Source: an uncultured Muribaculaceae bacterium
GTDB taxonomy: Bacteria; Bacteroidota; Bacteroidia; Bacteroidales; Muribaculaceae
Direction: 5' to 3'
DNA length: 44,182 nt
Assembly: GCA_910584545.1 (NCBI GenBank)
Contig: CAJUBC010000013.1
Coordinates: forward strand, 1-44,182
Position 1 is the stretch's first letter; each line of letters begins with the position of its first letter. This document shows, piece after piece, positions 21,761 to 31,240 of this stretch. The position numbers and the translations under genes were made by a program. A model generated the notes under the pieces. That model did no database searches, had not been told where the DNA came from, and was given only the letters and a program-made list of their open reading frames with translations.

Positions 21761-23055
21761 TCTATTATGAAATCAGGAGTCGACTCATGTTCAGGCAGAT
21801 GCACTACGGTACAGTCGCCGGCTTTTGTAAGACGCACCTTTTTGCCGGACCTGAACTCGAATGCCTTCTTGATATTGACATTGCCGGGTACCAGGATGGC
21901 ATTGTTCTCAGGTGTCATCACATGCAGAAACAGCCGGTTGCCTTTTCTTGTGGAAGTTCCCCACGACTGAGCCGCGAAGGGGCTGCCTTCGGTTTCATAG
22001 ATGGTCTCTCCGTTTTCCTTCATCCATTTTCCAATTTCCGCGAGACGCTCGAGAGCCGCGGCAGGGAGTGCTCCACTCGGCTGCGGGCCGATGTTGAGCA
22101 GAAGGTTGGTGCCGAGTCCTGCCGCCTTCACGAGATAACGGATAAGAGTCTCTGGGTCTTTGTAGTTCTGATCCAATATCTTGTAGCCCCACATACCGTT
22201 CATGGTGTTGCAGGTCTCAAGCGGTAACCGACTGATATCCTGGAATGAATAACCGGCGGTGTTCTCGCCAGGCAGATCGCGCTCGAAAATCTGGATGTCC
22301 TCGCCGGGGAAGGGATTCTGATGATGGTTGTTTGCCACCATGCAGGAGGGCTGCAGTTTGTGGATAAGCTCATATTGCTCGTCGAGATGCCAGTTGAAAG
22401 GAGTCTTGTCCTCGTCATGGTCCCACCATCCGTCGAACCAGATGGCTCGGATCGGGCCGTAACCTGTAAGCAGTTCCGTAAGCTGTCGGTTCATGAATCC
22501 GAAATAGGAATCCCAGTCGGCTTTACCGGGGTCGCGACCGGTGGTCTTTCCGGTGCGTCCCTGAGGATAATCGTCGCGCACCCAGTCGAGATGTGAATAA
22601 TAGAGATGGAGTGCAATTCCCTGACGCAGGCATTCCTCGGAGAGTTCCTTGAGGATGTCGCGGCCGAAAGGAGTTCCATCCACGATGTCATAGTCACTTT
22701 CCGCTGTGTTCCACATCGAGAAGCCGTCGTGATGACGGGTCGTGATGCAGATATATTTGGCACCGGCGTTCTTTATAGCCGATACCCATTCGGCGGCATT
22801 GAATTCGGCGGGATAGAAACCCTTTGCGGCTTTCTTATATTCCTCGGCCTGAGGGCCATAGTTGAGATACCATTCTCCTTGTCCGAACATGCTGTATATG
22901 CCCCAGTGGATGAAGATTCCGAAACGGTCGTCGGAAAACTGTTTCTGCGATTGGATTACTTCCGGCGAGGGAGTATAGTTAGACGCCGAGGCGGATAATG
23001 CCGCGCAGCAGAGAGCCAGCGACATCGGCAACTTGATGAGTTTGTTTACTTTCAT
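21748..23055 (-). CDS. Alpha-L-fucosidase, GH29
   Basis: A 435-residue secreted glycosidase. Signal peptide runs to about residue 25 (ASAS). GH29 blocks: FGIFIHWGIYSMFGQGEWY (46-63), AKYICITTRHHDGFSMWNT (99-117), YYSHLDW, and IRAIWFDGWWD with the expected nucleophile Asp208. The C-terminal 100 residues form a small beta domain. It removes terminal fucose from glycans such as mucin or milk oligosaccharides; linkage preference cannot be read from sequence. The nearby ROK kinase (8 nt upstream) could act on a released sugar, though fucose itself is not a usual ROK substrate. Confidence 0.93.
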   Translation of the reverse strand: MKVNKLIKLPMSLALCCAALSASASNYTPSPEVIQSQKQFSDDRFGIFIHWGIYSMFGQGEWYLNYGPQAEEYKKAAKGFYPAEFNAAEWVSAIKNAGAKYICITTRHHDGFSMWNTAESDYDIVDGTPFGRDILKELSEECLRQGIALHLYYSHLDWVRDDYPQGRTGKTTGRDPGKADWDSYFGFMNRQLTELLTGYGPIRAIWFDGWWDHDEDKTPFNWHLDEQYELIHKLQPSCMVANNHHQNPFPGEDIQIFERDLPGENTAGYSFQDISRLPLETCNTMNGMWGYKILDQNYKDPETLIRYLVKAAGLGTNLLLNIGPQPSGALPAAALERLAEIGKWMKENGETIYETEGSPFAAQSWGTSTRKGNRLFLHVMTPENNAILVPGNVNIKKAFEFRSGKKVRLTKAGDCTVVHLPEHESTPDFIIECEI

Positions 23056-23062
23056 GATGGTC

Positions 23063-24031
23063 TTATATGCTTAGGGGAAGAGATGCTGCTCCGAGTATCG
23101 CGGCGTCGGCATCACGTAATTTAGATAGGAGGAAGCGCACCCGATCCTTGTACAGGAAGAGGGCGTATTCGAGGAAGGCTTCCCGCATCGGTTTGAGCAG
23201 GAGGTCTCCGGCTTTCGAGACACCTCCGAAAAGGATAAAGGCTTCGGGGTCGGTCACGGCCGCGAATTCCGCAGCGGCCTTGCCAAGGCAACGGCCGGTG
23301 AATTCATATATAAGGTTGGCAAGCCGGTCTCCGTCGCGTGCTGCTATCTGAATCTTCTTTGGAGTCATTTCCTTCTGCGGAATGTCGCGGAGAACTGATG
23401 GCTCATCGCTTTCCGCCAGCATCCTGCGGGCTGTTTCACGGATACCGTCGGCAGAACCTATGGTGTGGAGGCAACCATAACGGCCGCAGCTGCAGAGCCT
23501 GTCGGAAGCAAACGGGAATGTGACATGACCGAGTTCTCCGGCGAATCCGCTTCTTCCCGACAGCAGATGTCCGTCGCAGACAATACCGCCACCGACACTG
23601 GTACCGAGTGTGAGGACAATGAAATTCTTGAGTCCGGCAGCTGCACCGTATGTCATCTCGCCGATGGCGGCGGCATTGGCATCATTGCTGATGACGGTGC
23701 GGAGTCCGGTACGGCTTTCCATCATGTTGACGAGAGCGATGGGTGAGGGCCAGGGGAGATTGGTGGCGGCCTCTATGCATCCGGTGGAGGCGTTGGCACA
23801 CGGCGCCCCGATACCGATTCCCTTCACCAGCCCCTCGAGTCTGTTGTCGGCAATCATTCGGGAAATCCTCGAGGCAAGGTTATCAGCCCATTTCTCTACC
23901 GTCGGTGTGCGCGTAGGGATTGAATCAGTAGCCACGATGTGACCTACCGAGTCAACTATCGCAAAGGCTGTATTTGTTCCTCCGAGATCCACTCCAACTG
24001 TGAACGGAGGATATAATTCAGTAGTTTCCAT
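23063..24031 (-). CDS. ROK-family sugar kinase (glucokinase-like)
   Basis: A 322-residue kinase. The N-terminal phosphate-binding motif is VGVDLGGTNTAFAI (12-25); catalytic-site block SNDANAAAIGE (115-125, Asp117); the ROK zinc site comprises His169 in GELGHVTF and Cys180, Cys182, Cys187 in CSCGRYGCLHT. It phosphorylates a hexose or N-acetylhexosamine using ATP; no DNA-binding domain is present, so it is an enzyme and not a NagC-type repressor. Gaps to neighbours are 21 and 7 nt, inside the minus-strand run. Confidence 0.93.
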   Translation of the reverse strand: METTELYPPFTVGVDLGGTNTAFAIVDSVGHIVATDSIPTRTPTVEKWADNLASRISRMIADNRLEGLVKGIGIGAPCANASTGCIEAATNLPWPSPIALVNMMESRTGLRTVISNDANAAAIGEMTYGAAAGLKNFIVLTLGTSVGGGIVCDGHLLSGRSGFAGELGHVTFPFASDRLCSCGRYGCLHTIGSADGIRETARRMLAESDEPSVLRDIPQKEMTPKKIQIAARDGDRLANLIYEFTGRCLGKAAAEFAAVTDPEAFILFGGVSKAGDLLLKPMREAFLEYALFLYKDRVRFLLSKLRDADAAILGAASLPLSI

Positions 24032-24052
24032 GATATTTGTTAGATTTTAGAT

Positions 24053-25438
24053 TTATTCGAGTTTTTGCCGCGCTTTTGCCATGAAGTATACGGGGCGGTA
24101 GGTGAGGGATCTCAGGCGACGCAGAGCCGCTATAGAAAGACCGGGAGAGGGGGCTGAACCGGCCACTCCGGTATGCTTGAGATGCATCATCATGTCGCGG
24201 GCACTGCGGAACTCAACCTTTATCTCGTCTTCCTCCACATACACGTCGTCGAAATCGCGAACGAGCCATTCCCTCAGTTCCGCCGCTCCGGGATATCGCA
24301 GCGGTACGGGTCTGAACTCGTCGAGTTCTCCCATGTTGCCGGGGAGAAAGGTCGACATGGCTATTCTTCCGCCTGGGCGCAGATGTAGCGAGCATTCATG
24401 CAGGAAGCGGGGGATGTCGGCGAACCACTGGATTGCCGATGCCGACAGAATCCAGTCATACTCACCTCCCTCGTCTGCAAGCCACAATTCAGCGTCACAT
24501 TTATGATAATGTTCCTCCAGCGCGATGTTGAAGGGGAGAATATCGGCGATATCCACGAATTCCGCGCGTTTCGGCGATAGCAGCGGGCCGTATTCTTTTG
24601 TGAACAGTCCGGTGCCGGGTCCGATCTCGAGGGTTGACACACCTGTAGGGCACTCATCGTTTAGAGTGCTTTTTATCAAGGTCGCGAGCCTGATAGCCGC
24701 CATATTCTGGGCTATGGCATGGGTATCGTATGAATCGGATGCACTACTGAAATGACGGGATACGGTCATCGTGTCTGCAATGACGGATCTGATTATATGT
24801 CCGAGATCTGTGTAATGTGTCCAATCGGTCTGCACCGTCTGCACATCCGGGTCGAGGGACCAGCATCTCTTCATATTCTCCGGGGGGAATATCTTGTCGT
24901 TCGCTCCGATATAGGCGCGTGTCCATGGGAGACGCCATGATTTCGCCGGAACAGCTTCCGATGCCGTCGATGCAACCGTGTAAAGACCTTTCCGGAGATA
25001 TTCGGTCTGCTCGGCGTTTTCTTCATTTGGGAAGAAGCGGTCGCACGTCTCCTTGGCAGGCATCATACGGCGCCTGAACTTGTTGAGATTACGGGGGGTA
25101 AGATTGTCAGCCGTTCCCATGAAGATTCCAATCGGAATTCCGAATTTATCGCTTACCGGCAGGGGAGTGCCGTTTATGGCGTATGCGGCAGTTATTCTCT
25201 TAGGATCGAGCGTCCGCTCTGCCGCGAATACACCGAGCGACCAGGCGAAAAGGTATACTGTATAATATCCATCCAAAAGGGTCTCGGGCAATGTAAGGTC
25301 GCTGTAATCGTATACTACAGCCACATCCCATGTGTCGAGACTGACATCGGCATGCATGTCTGGTTCAGCGCTCCATCCCGTGAATATAAGGATAAGTCGC
25401 GAGTTCTCTTCAGCTTTATGTATGAATTCGACCTTCAT
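24053..25438 (-). CDS. bioC: Fused BioG esterase - BioC methyltransferase
   Basis: A 461-residue two-domain biotin enzyme. Residues 1-about 215 are a BioG/DUF452-type alpha/beta hydrolase: nucleophile Ser67 in FAWSLGV, Asp181 in GANDKIF and His214 in DLGHII. Residues about 235-461 are a BioC-type SAM methyltransferase with motif I LEIGPGTGLFT (270-280), ILSASAIQWFAD and LRPGGRIAMSTF. BioC methylates malonyl-ACP to disguise it as a fatty-acid primer; BioG removes the ester after two elongation rounds to give pimeloyl-ACP. The fusion puts the entry and exit steps in one chain, known in Bacteroides. It overlaps bioF by 4 bases. Confidence 0.95.
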   Translation of the reverse strand: MKVEFIHKAEENSRLILIFTGWSAEPDMHADVSLDTWDVAVVYDYSDLTLPETLLDGYYTVYLFAWSLGVFAAERTLDPKRITAAYAINGTPLPVSDKFGIPIGIFMGTADNLTPRNLNKFRRRMMPAKETCDRFFPNEENAEQTEYLRKGLYTVASTASEAVPAKSWRLPWTRAYIGANDKIFPPENMKRCWSLDPDVQTVQTDWTHYTDLGHIIRSVIADTMTVSRHFSSASDSYDTHAIAQNMAAIRLATLIKSTLNDECPTGVSTLEIGPGTGLFTKEYGPLLSPKRAEFVDIADILPFNIALEEHYHKCDAELWLADEGGEYDWILSASAIQWFADIPRFLHECSLHLRPGGRIAMSTFLPGNMGELDEFRPVPLRYPGAAELREWLVRDFDDVYVEEDEIKVEFRSARDMMMHLKHTGVAGSAPSPGLSIAALRRLRSLTYRPVYFMAKARQKLE

Positions 25439-26556
25439 ATGCTTCTTATTATATCGGCGACTTTTGATATATCCTTGCCGGTTAGTCCGGCATTGAGGGA
25501 GAACCGAATCCGTTCACCTCCAGGGGGGACTGTAGGACGACGAATCGCCAATGCTATCACTTCATGCTCCAGCAGATGTTGTGACATCTCCACAGCTTTT
25601 GCTGCGTCTCCAGTCATCAGAGGGACAATCTGCGACCGCGAGACGCATTCCTTACCTGTAATTTCCTCGATGATTACTCGAAATTCCGACGATATTTCCG
25701 CAAGACGAGCCCGCTCTTCCGACATTTTTTCCAATTCTTCAGTCATCATCAGTGTCCAGGCCGCGCATACCGGCGGGATGGCTGTGGAGAATATGAGGCT
25801 ACGAGCCGTATTCACAAGATAGTCACGCAATGTTGCAGAAGTCGATACAAATGCCCCGGATGATGCGCAGGCTTTGCCGAAAGTGCCTACAATTATGTCG
25901 ATTTCATCGATTAATCCGAGTGATTCAGCAACACCGAGACCTTTCTCACCGAACACTCCGAATGCGTGGGCCTCATCTATGTAAAGCATGATTTCCGGAA
26001 ATTCCCTGCGCAGCTCCACGAGCTCCTGCAGAGGCGCCATATCGCCATCCATGCTGTATACTGATTCCGCCATCACGATTATCCTGTCGAATTCACCGCG
26101 CTTTTTCTCGATGATTTTCCGCAGATGTGCCGTATCGTTATGCCGCCACCTCTCCATCTGCGTGTTCCGCATCGTCAAGCCGTCGATGGCTGAGGCATGT
26201 ATCAGTTTGTCAGGCAGAAAAAGAGTGCCGGGGATGCTCAAGGCAGAAACTGTGCCCACGTTGGCATGGTATCCGGAGTTGAAAAGCAGCGCAGGGCGAC
26301 CATAAAGATTCTCGAGTCTGGTTTCAAGCTGACTGAAAACATCCTGGTCGGAAGCAAGCAGCCTTGACGCTGACGCAGACATCGATACATCGGGAAATCT
26401 TTCGGCGAACAGGTCGCGGAATTGAGACTGTCTCGCGGCGAGACCCATATAGTCATTGTTGGAGAGGTCAAGAAATCCCTGATTGGCACGATGCGGGGGA
26501 ATCACACGGAATCTACCCTCCTGACGGAAATTATCCAGTATCTCATTATAACCCAT
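25435..26556 (-). CDS. bioF: 8-amino-7-oxononanoate synthase
   Basis: A 373-residue PLP enzyme condensing pimeloyl-ACP with L-alanine to 8-amino-7-oxononanoate. Features: SNNDYMGLA (32-40), NSGYHANVGTVSAL (93-106), DEAHAFGVFG (194-203, Asp194 and His197) and the PLP lysine Lys228 in VGTFGKACASSGAF. The start at 26556 (MGYNEIL) is chosen over a Met 26 codons upstream because the extension lies inside bioA and family members begin here. It overlaps the bioA stop by 11 bases. Confidence 0.95.
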   Translation of the reverse strand: MGYNEILDNFRQEGRFRVIPPHRANQGFLDLSNNDYMGLAARQSQFRDLFAERFPDVSMSASASRLLASDQDVFSQLETRLENLYGRPALLFNSGYHANVGTVSALSIPGTLFLPDKLIHASAIDGLTMRNTQMERWRHNDTAHLRKIIEKKRGEFDRIIVMAESVYSMDGDMAPLQELVELRREFPEIMLYIDEAHAFGVFGEKGLGVAESLGLIDEIDIIVGTFGKACASSGAFVSTSATLRDYLVNTARSLIFSTAIPPVCAAWTLMMTEELEKMSEERARLAEISSEFRVIIEEITGKECVSRSQIVPLMTGDAAKAVEMSQHLLEHEVIALAIRRPTVPPGGERIRFSLNAGLTGKDISKVADIIRSI

Positions 26557-27877
26557 AGTCTGATTGTTTTTCCGCAAAGTAATCGTCGAGGCTTCCGATA
26601 AGCGCGTCGCAGAGGAAGCGCATCTGGTCATCACTCACGGCAAGGTAGGGGGGCATGATGTAGGCGTTGTGGCCGAAAGGACGGATCCATGCGCCGCGTG
26701 CCACGCAATGCTTCTGGTAGCGGCCCGTGTCGATTGGTTCTTTGGTCTCGATTACCCCGATTCCACCGAGAACGCGAATGTCGGCGGTATATGGTCTGTC
26801 AGCGGCAGCGGCGAGTCGCTCCTTCATGATGGTTTCTATCTCGGAGATACGTTTCTGCCATGGTGACTCAAGCAACAGTTTCACCGATGCAACCGCTATT
26901 GCGCATGCGAGGGGATTGCCCATGAAGGTTGGTCCATGCATCATCACTCCGGATTGAGAAGAGGATATCATGTCGGCGACCTTGGTAGATGTGACCACCG
27001 CTGAGAAGGTCATATAACCTCCCGTTATGGCTTTGCCTATCAGCATGATGTCAGGTTGTACACCGGCATGTTCCCATGCGAACAGTTTTCCGGTGCGTCC
27101 GAATCCCGTCGCGATCTCATCGAAAATCAAAAGCACATTGTTTTCATCGCATTCCTTGCGGAGTTCGCGGAGATACTGCGGATGATAGAATCTCATTCCG
27201 CCGGCTCCCTGCACCACAGGCTCGAGGATGACTGCGGCGAGTTCATCGGCGTGTTCCCTGATGATTTTCCTCATGGGTTCGAAATCAGCAGGGTCCCATT
27301 CTCCATCGAAACGGCATTGTGGAGACGGCGCGAAGTATCTGACGGGGAGTGCGGGGCCGAATGCGCCATGCATCCCTGTGACCGGGTCGCATACGGACAT
27401 GGCGTTCCATGTATCGCCATGATACCCTGACCGTATGGTGGCGAAGTTGGTTTTCTTAGGATTGTCATGTGCCTGGACAGCCATTTTCATGGCTACCTCC
27501 GTAGCCACCGAACCTGAATCGGCATAGAAGATATGGTTCATGTTCGAAGGGAGGATGGAGAGCAGAAGCTTACCTAACTCCACAGCCGGCTCGTGGGTGA
27601 GACCGCCGAACATCACGTGCGACATCCGGTCTATCTGCCGGTGGGCCGCTTCGTTCAGAACCGGATTGTTGTACCCATGGATCACGCACCACCACGACGA
27701 CATGCCGTCTACAAGACGGCGCCCGTCCTCAAGTATCAGTTCGGCACCGTGTGCCTCCCGCACCTTGTAGGTGGGAAGAGGGTTGTGAGTGGATGTATAT
27801 GGATGCCACAGGTGATCTCTGTCGAAGTCATCGAAGACTGTATTGCTGTTTTCAGATTCCATGTATGTCGTTTTCAT
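26546..27877 (-). CDS. bioA: Adenosylmethionine-8-amino-7-oxononanoate aminotransferase
   Basis: A 443-residue class III PLP aminotransferase making 7,8-diaminononanoate with SAM as amino donor. Features: LWHPYTS (23-29), DGMSSWWCVIHGYNNP, YADSGSVATEVAMKMA, RSGYHGDTWNAMSVCDP, FDEIATGFGRTGKLFA (252-267) and Lys282 in LIGKAITGGYM. It is 23 nt downstream of priA on the same strand. bioB and bioD are not in the window, so the biotin genes are split here. Confidence 0.96.
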   Translation of the reverse strand: MKTTYMESENSNTVFDDFDRDHLWHPYTSTHNPLPTYKVREAHGAELILEDGRRLVDGMSSWWCVIHGYNNPVLNEAAHRQIDRMSHVMFGGLTHEPAVELGKLLLSILPSNMNHIFYADSGSVATEVAMKMAVQAHDNPKKTNFATIRSGYHGDTWNAMSVCDPVTGMHGAFGPALPVRYFAPSPQCRFDGEWDPADFEPMRKIIREHADELAAVILEPVVQGAGGMRFYHPQYLRELRKECDENNVLLIFDEIATGFGRTGKLFAWEHAGVQPDIMLIGKAITGGYMTFSAVVTSTKVADMISSSQSGVMMHGPTFMGNPLACAIAVASVKLLLESPWQKRISEIETIMKERLAAAADRPYTADIRVLGGIGVIETKEPIDTGRYQKHCVARGAWIRPFGHNAYIMPPYLAVSDDQMRFLCDALIGSLDDYFAEKQSDYGL

Positions 27878-27900
27878 GATTTTAGTTTCTGTTTATTATC

Positions 27901-30378
27901 TCAGACCGGATCCACGTCGTAATATATCATAGTGGATTTCATTTCGGGGAGTCCCGCCACCGACTCGTGGCATTGTCTAAGCAACTGCTTGACCTTCCGC
28001 ATCGAAGCTCCGGCCTCCACTTTCAATATTATGCTCTGGATATACCAGAGGGCGACGCGACTCACGAACGGTTTCTCAGGACCGAGCACCCGGTTGCCGA
28101 AAATCTCTCGCAACTTTGTCGTAAGGATGGTCGCGGCACGGTCTGCCATCCGCGAATCCTTGTTTTTCAAGAAGATTCCTATCACTTTCGAGAAGGGAGG
28201 ATAGAAATACCGTTCCCGCTCTCCGATTTCATGCTCGTAGAAGCCGAGATAATCATGTTCTTTTACAAACTCCAGCACCGGGTCGTCAGGTCGGGTGGTC
28301 TGTATTATGACACGTCCTCGGTTGCCGTTTCGCCGCCCGGCTCTACCCGCGACCTGCTCCAGCATATTGAACGCACGCTCGTCACTCCTGAAATCGGGGA
28401 AGTTGAGAAGTGTATCGGCGTTGATTACCCCCACGACCTTCACTTTCTCGAAATCAAGACCCTTCGTAACCATCTGCGTGCCTACAAGAATATCCGACTT
28501 GTGCGCAGAGAAGTTCTCTATAATCTCCTGAAACGCATCTTTGTTACGGGTGGTGTCAAGGTCCATGCGGCTGACCCGGCTATCGCGGAATACATCCTGC
28601 ACCTCCTCGGCTATGCGCTCCGTACCATAACCGTATGTCTCGATGTCGGTCCCCTCACATGCCGGACACACATTAGGCAGAAGTCTTGTATACCCGCAAT
28701 AATGGCATTTCAGCAGGTTGATTTTCTTATGATAGACAAGCGAGACATCGCAGTTCTCGCATTTAGGGGTCCATCCGCAGGTGCGGCATATAACCATCGG
28801 TGCGAATCCTCGGCGGTTCTGGAATACTATTCCCTGCAATCCTTCTCCGAAAGCCTCGCGCATCTCCTGCATCAAAGGACGGGAAAGGCTGCCGCGGTTG
28901 ATTTTCTTCTTCCGCTGCTCCTTCATATCTACGATCTCCACCTCCGGAAGCTGAGCACCCTCGAACCGCTCGTATAGCGTTGCGAGTCCATATTTGCCGG
29001 TCTTGGCTTTGTAGAAAGTTTCTATTGACGGGGTAGCGGAGCCAAGCAATACCTTGGCTCCGTGCATGGACGCCAACACGGTAGCCACGTCGCGTGCATT
29101 ATACCGGGGTGCCGGATCATATTGCTTGAAGGATGCCTCATGCTCCTCGTCCACAATCACGAGTCCGAGACGGGCGAAAGGTAGGAACACCGATGACCGG
29201 GCTCCGAGCACCACAAGCGGTTCATTGCCGGAGAGCAGACGTTTCCAGATGTCGACCCGCTCGTTGTCGGTGAATTTGGAATGATATACGATGAGACGGT
29301 TGCCGAACGCGTGTCGCAGTCTGTCGGTAAGCTGGGTGGTAAGCGAGATTTCAGGCACGAGATAAAGTACCTGGGTACCGTCCTTAAGCGCGGCGGCTAT
29401 CAGATGGTTGTAGATTTCTGTCTTCCCGCTTCCCGTCAGGCCATGCAGCAGCACTATATCTTTATCGCGGAACAGCTTGCGGATCTCATCCTTCGCCGTG
29501 CGCTGCGCGTCGCTCAGAGGTACAAGTCCTATCTCGGCATCTTCCGTAACGCTATTGAAGCGATTTATCACCCTGCGCTCCATGCGGAATATTCCTTTGT
29601 CCACCAAGGCTTTGAGAACTCCTGGTGTAACTCCGGGAACTTCGAGCATCTCCGCCCGGGTCACATCCCGTAGCGGCACAGCCTTCTGCATCCATCCCGA
29701 TTTGTCGAGATACGAGACCAAGGCATTTTCCTGCTGACGGGCACGTGTTATCTTGTCGAAGAAAGAATGCAGTTTCTCGTTGTCACCTCTTTCGGCGTCA
29801 AGAACCACAAAGGTCTGCTTCTTGGGTCGGTATTTCTCAACCACCTTCTCATCGATTTCCACTACTCCGGGCAGCAGCAGCTGGCTGACGGTCCCTGCCG
29901 CGTTGGCAATGCCGGTTGCATTGGCTATATCAGAGATAGTCAAGCGATTCTCACGCTCAAGCAACTGTAAGACCAAGGCTTGCCGTTCGGTGAAATGGGT
30001 ATCGCTGTCGGCCTCGAAGTCCGGATTAAGAGTGACGAATGTCTCGCTTTCTGGTTTCAGGCCGGTAGGCACCGCGGCTTTGTAGACTTCGCCAACGGAA
30101 CAGAGATAATACTCTGAAATCCATTTCCAGAGTTTCATCTGAGGGTAGCGGACCACCGGACGTGGATCGAGCATTGCCATCAATGGCTTCACCTCGTATC
30201 CAGGCCTGTTGGGGTGGATACTGTCTACGATTCCGGTGTAGAACTTCTTCCTTCCGAACTGAACGAGCACACGCGAACCCACCTGCAGCTGCGATTCCAT
30301 ATCCGACGGAATCTCGTAGGTGAAGGTGGTATTCAGTGGCAGCGGAAGTATTATTTCCGCGAACATCGGCTTGGTCAT
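27901..30378 (-). CDS. priA: Primosomal protein N' (replication restart helicase)
   Basis: An 825-residue helicase that recognises stalled forks and loads the replisome. An N-terminal DNA-binding domain (about 1-105) is followed by the helicase core: Walker A GLTGSGKTEIY, VPEISLTTQL, DEEH box in VIVDEEHEASFKQ, and LLGSATPSIET. Eight zinc-binding cysteines lie between the helicase lobes (CRTC, CENC, CHYC, CPAC), then GTQMVTKGLDF and QVAGRAGRRN. It is somewhat longer than the Escherichia coli protein (732). It heads the minus-strand run, transcribed from a promoter near 30453. Confidence 0.96.
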   Translation of the reverse strand: MTKPMFAEIILPLPLNTTFTYEIPSDMESQLQVGSRVLVQFGRKKFYTGIVDSIHPNRPGYEVKPLMAMLDPRPVVRYPQMKLWKWISEYYLCSVGEVYKAAVPTGLKPESETFVTLNPDFEADSDTHFTERQALVLQLLERENRLTISDIANATGIANAAGTVSQLLLPGVVEIDEKVVEKYRPKKQTFVVLDAERGDNEKLHSFFDKITRARQQENALVSYLDKSGWMQKAVPLRDVTRAEMLEVPGVTPGVLKALVDKGIFRMERRVINRFNSVTEDAEIGLVPLSDAQRTAKDEIRKLFRDKDIVLLHGLTGSGKTEIYNHLIAAALKDGTQVLYLVPEISLTTQLTDRLRHAFGNRLIVYHSKFTDNERVDIWKRLLSGNEPLVVLGARSSVFLPFARLGLVIVDEEHEASFKQYDPAPRYNARDVATVLASMHGAKVLLGSATPSIETFYKAKTGKYGLATLYERFEGAQLPEVEIVDMKEQRKKKINRGSLSRPLMQEMREAFGEGLQGIVFQNRRGFAPMVICRTCGWTPKCENCDVSLVYHKKINLLKCHYCGYTRLLPNVCPACEGTDIETYGYGTERIAEEVQDVFRDSRVSRMDLDTTRNKDAFQEIIENFSAHKSDILVGTQMVTKGLDFEKVKVVGVINADTLLNFPDFRSDERAFNMLEQVAGRAGRRNGNRGRVIIQTTRPDDPVLEFVKEHDYLGFYEHEIGERERYFYPPFSKVIGIFLKNKDSRMADRAATILTTKLREIFGNRVLGPEKPFVSRVALWYIQSIILKVEAGASMRKVKQLLRQCHESVAGLPEMKSTMIYYDVDPV

Positions 30379-30452
30379 AATCTCATCCGGAAGAATGTTT
30401 TCAAATCAGACTTCTAAACCTTCTTTAGTAGGGAGACGTCTAATAGTTAATG

Positions 30453-30460
30453 CAAATTTA
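30453..30460 (-). promoter_or_regulatory. -7 element of the priA run
   Basis: CAAATTTA on the plus strand is TAAATTTG on the minus strand, matching TAnnTTTG. It is about 75 nt upstream of the priA start. It lies back to back with the plus-strand -7 element at 30483, 22 nt apart. No good TTTG partner is seen at -33. Confidence 0.5.
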
Positions 30461-30482
30461 GTCATAATCCGAGAAAAAATGT

Positions 30483-30490
30483 TAAATTTG
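30483..30490 (+). promoter_or_regulatory. -7 element of the barrel-protein operon
   Basis: TAAATTTG matches TAnnTTTG, with a predicted transcription start near 30497 and a leader of about 77 nt. The -33 region reads ATTTAG (30456-30461), a poor match. Confidence 0.55.
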
Positions 30491-30573
30491 CGCTGAAAAA
30501 TTATATTAACCACCCGAAGTCTTCTCAGAGCATGCGTTCAAACAGGTGACTTCAGGAATAAAAAAGAATAGCT

Positions 30574-31236
30574 ATGAAAAGAGTAAAGATTGCCGTGGTA
30601 GTGATGCTGGTAGCGCTTGTTTCCGGTTTTCAGGCCAATGCGAGACTCGCCTTCGGTGTCAAGGCCGGTCTGAATGTCAACAAGATGCACCTAAACCATG
30701 ATGAACTGTTCGACGGCAGCAACCGTGCCGGGTTCACCGTCGGTGTCATGGGTGAATACACTCTTCCGATGATTGGGCTGGGTGTGGACCTCTCCCTCAT
30801 GTACACACGCATGAACAGCGAGGTCGAGACTCATATCCCCATTTCTTCGTACCCTGTTGGAGCCTTAATTCCAACCGCCAAAGCTGACTATAATGTCGGC
30901 AAGAACTTCCTTGAGATTCCTCTGAACATCAAGTACAAGTTCTCCATCCCCGCCATCAACCGCATCTTCTCCCCGATGATCTACACAGGTCCGACGCTCG
31001 CGCTCAAGCTTGATGGCAGTGAGAACTCTTTCGACACAAAGACATGCCAGTGGGGCTGGAACGTCGGCATAGGTCTCGAGTTCATCCGTCATCTTCAGAT
31101 TTCCGCAGGTTACACATTCGGTATCAACAATGTGATGGATGAAGTAGACCTTCCTTTCGACCTCGGTACCGTAAAGCCCGGAGATATCAACATGCGCAAC
31201 AACTACTGGACCGTAACGGCCGCATGGCTTTTCTGA
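30574..31236 (+). CDS. Small outer-membrane beta-barrel protein (porin-like)
   Basis: A 220-residue protein with a signal peptide ending at about residue 23 (QANA). The rest alternates amphipathic strands with glycine-rich turns, for example FGVKAGLNVNKMHL, GFTVGVMGEYTLPMIGLGVDLSLMYT, FLEIPLNIKYKF, WGWNVGIGLEFIRHLQISAGYTFGI, and ends in Phe (WTVTAAWLF), the outer-membrane insertion signal. This is the PF13568-type eight-strand barrel common in Bacteroidota. Function unknown; often structural or adhesion-related. A paralogue follows 4 nt later. Confidence 0.9.
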   Translation: MKRVKIAVVVMLVALVSGFQANARLAFGVKAGLNVNKMHLNHDELFDGSNRAGFTVGVMGEYTLPMIGLGVDLSLMYTRMNSEVETHIPISSYPVGALIPTAKADYNVGKNFLEIPLNIKYKFSIPAINRIFSPMIYTGPTLALKLDGSENSFDTKTCQWGWNVGIGLEFIRHLQISAGYTFGINNVMDEVDLPFDLGTVKPGDINMRNNYWTVTAAWLF

Positions 31237-31240
31237 CGAG

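Noticed and set aside
27967..28977. 336-codon open frame on the plus strand
   Set aside because: Antisense to the helicase and zinc-binding region of priA; no domain and implausible composition.
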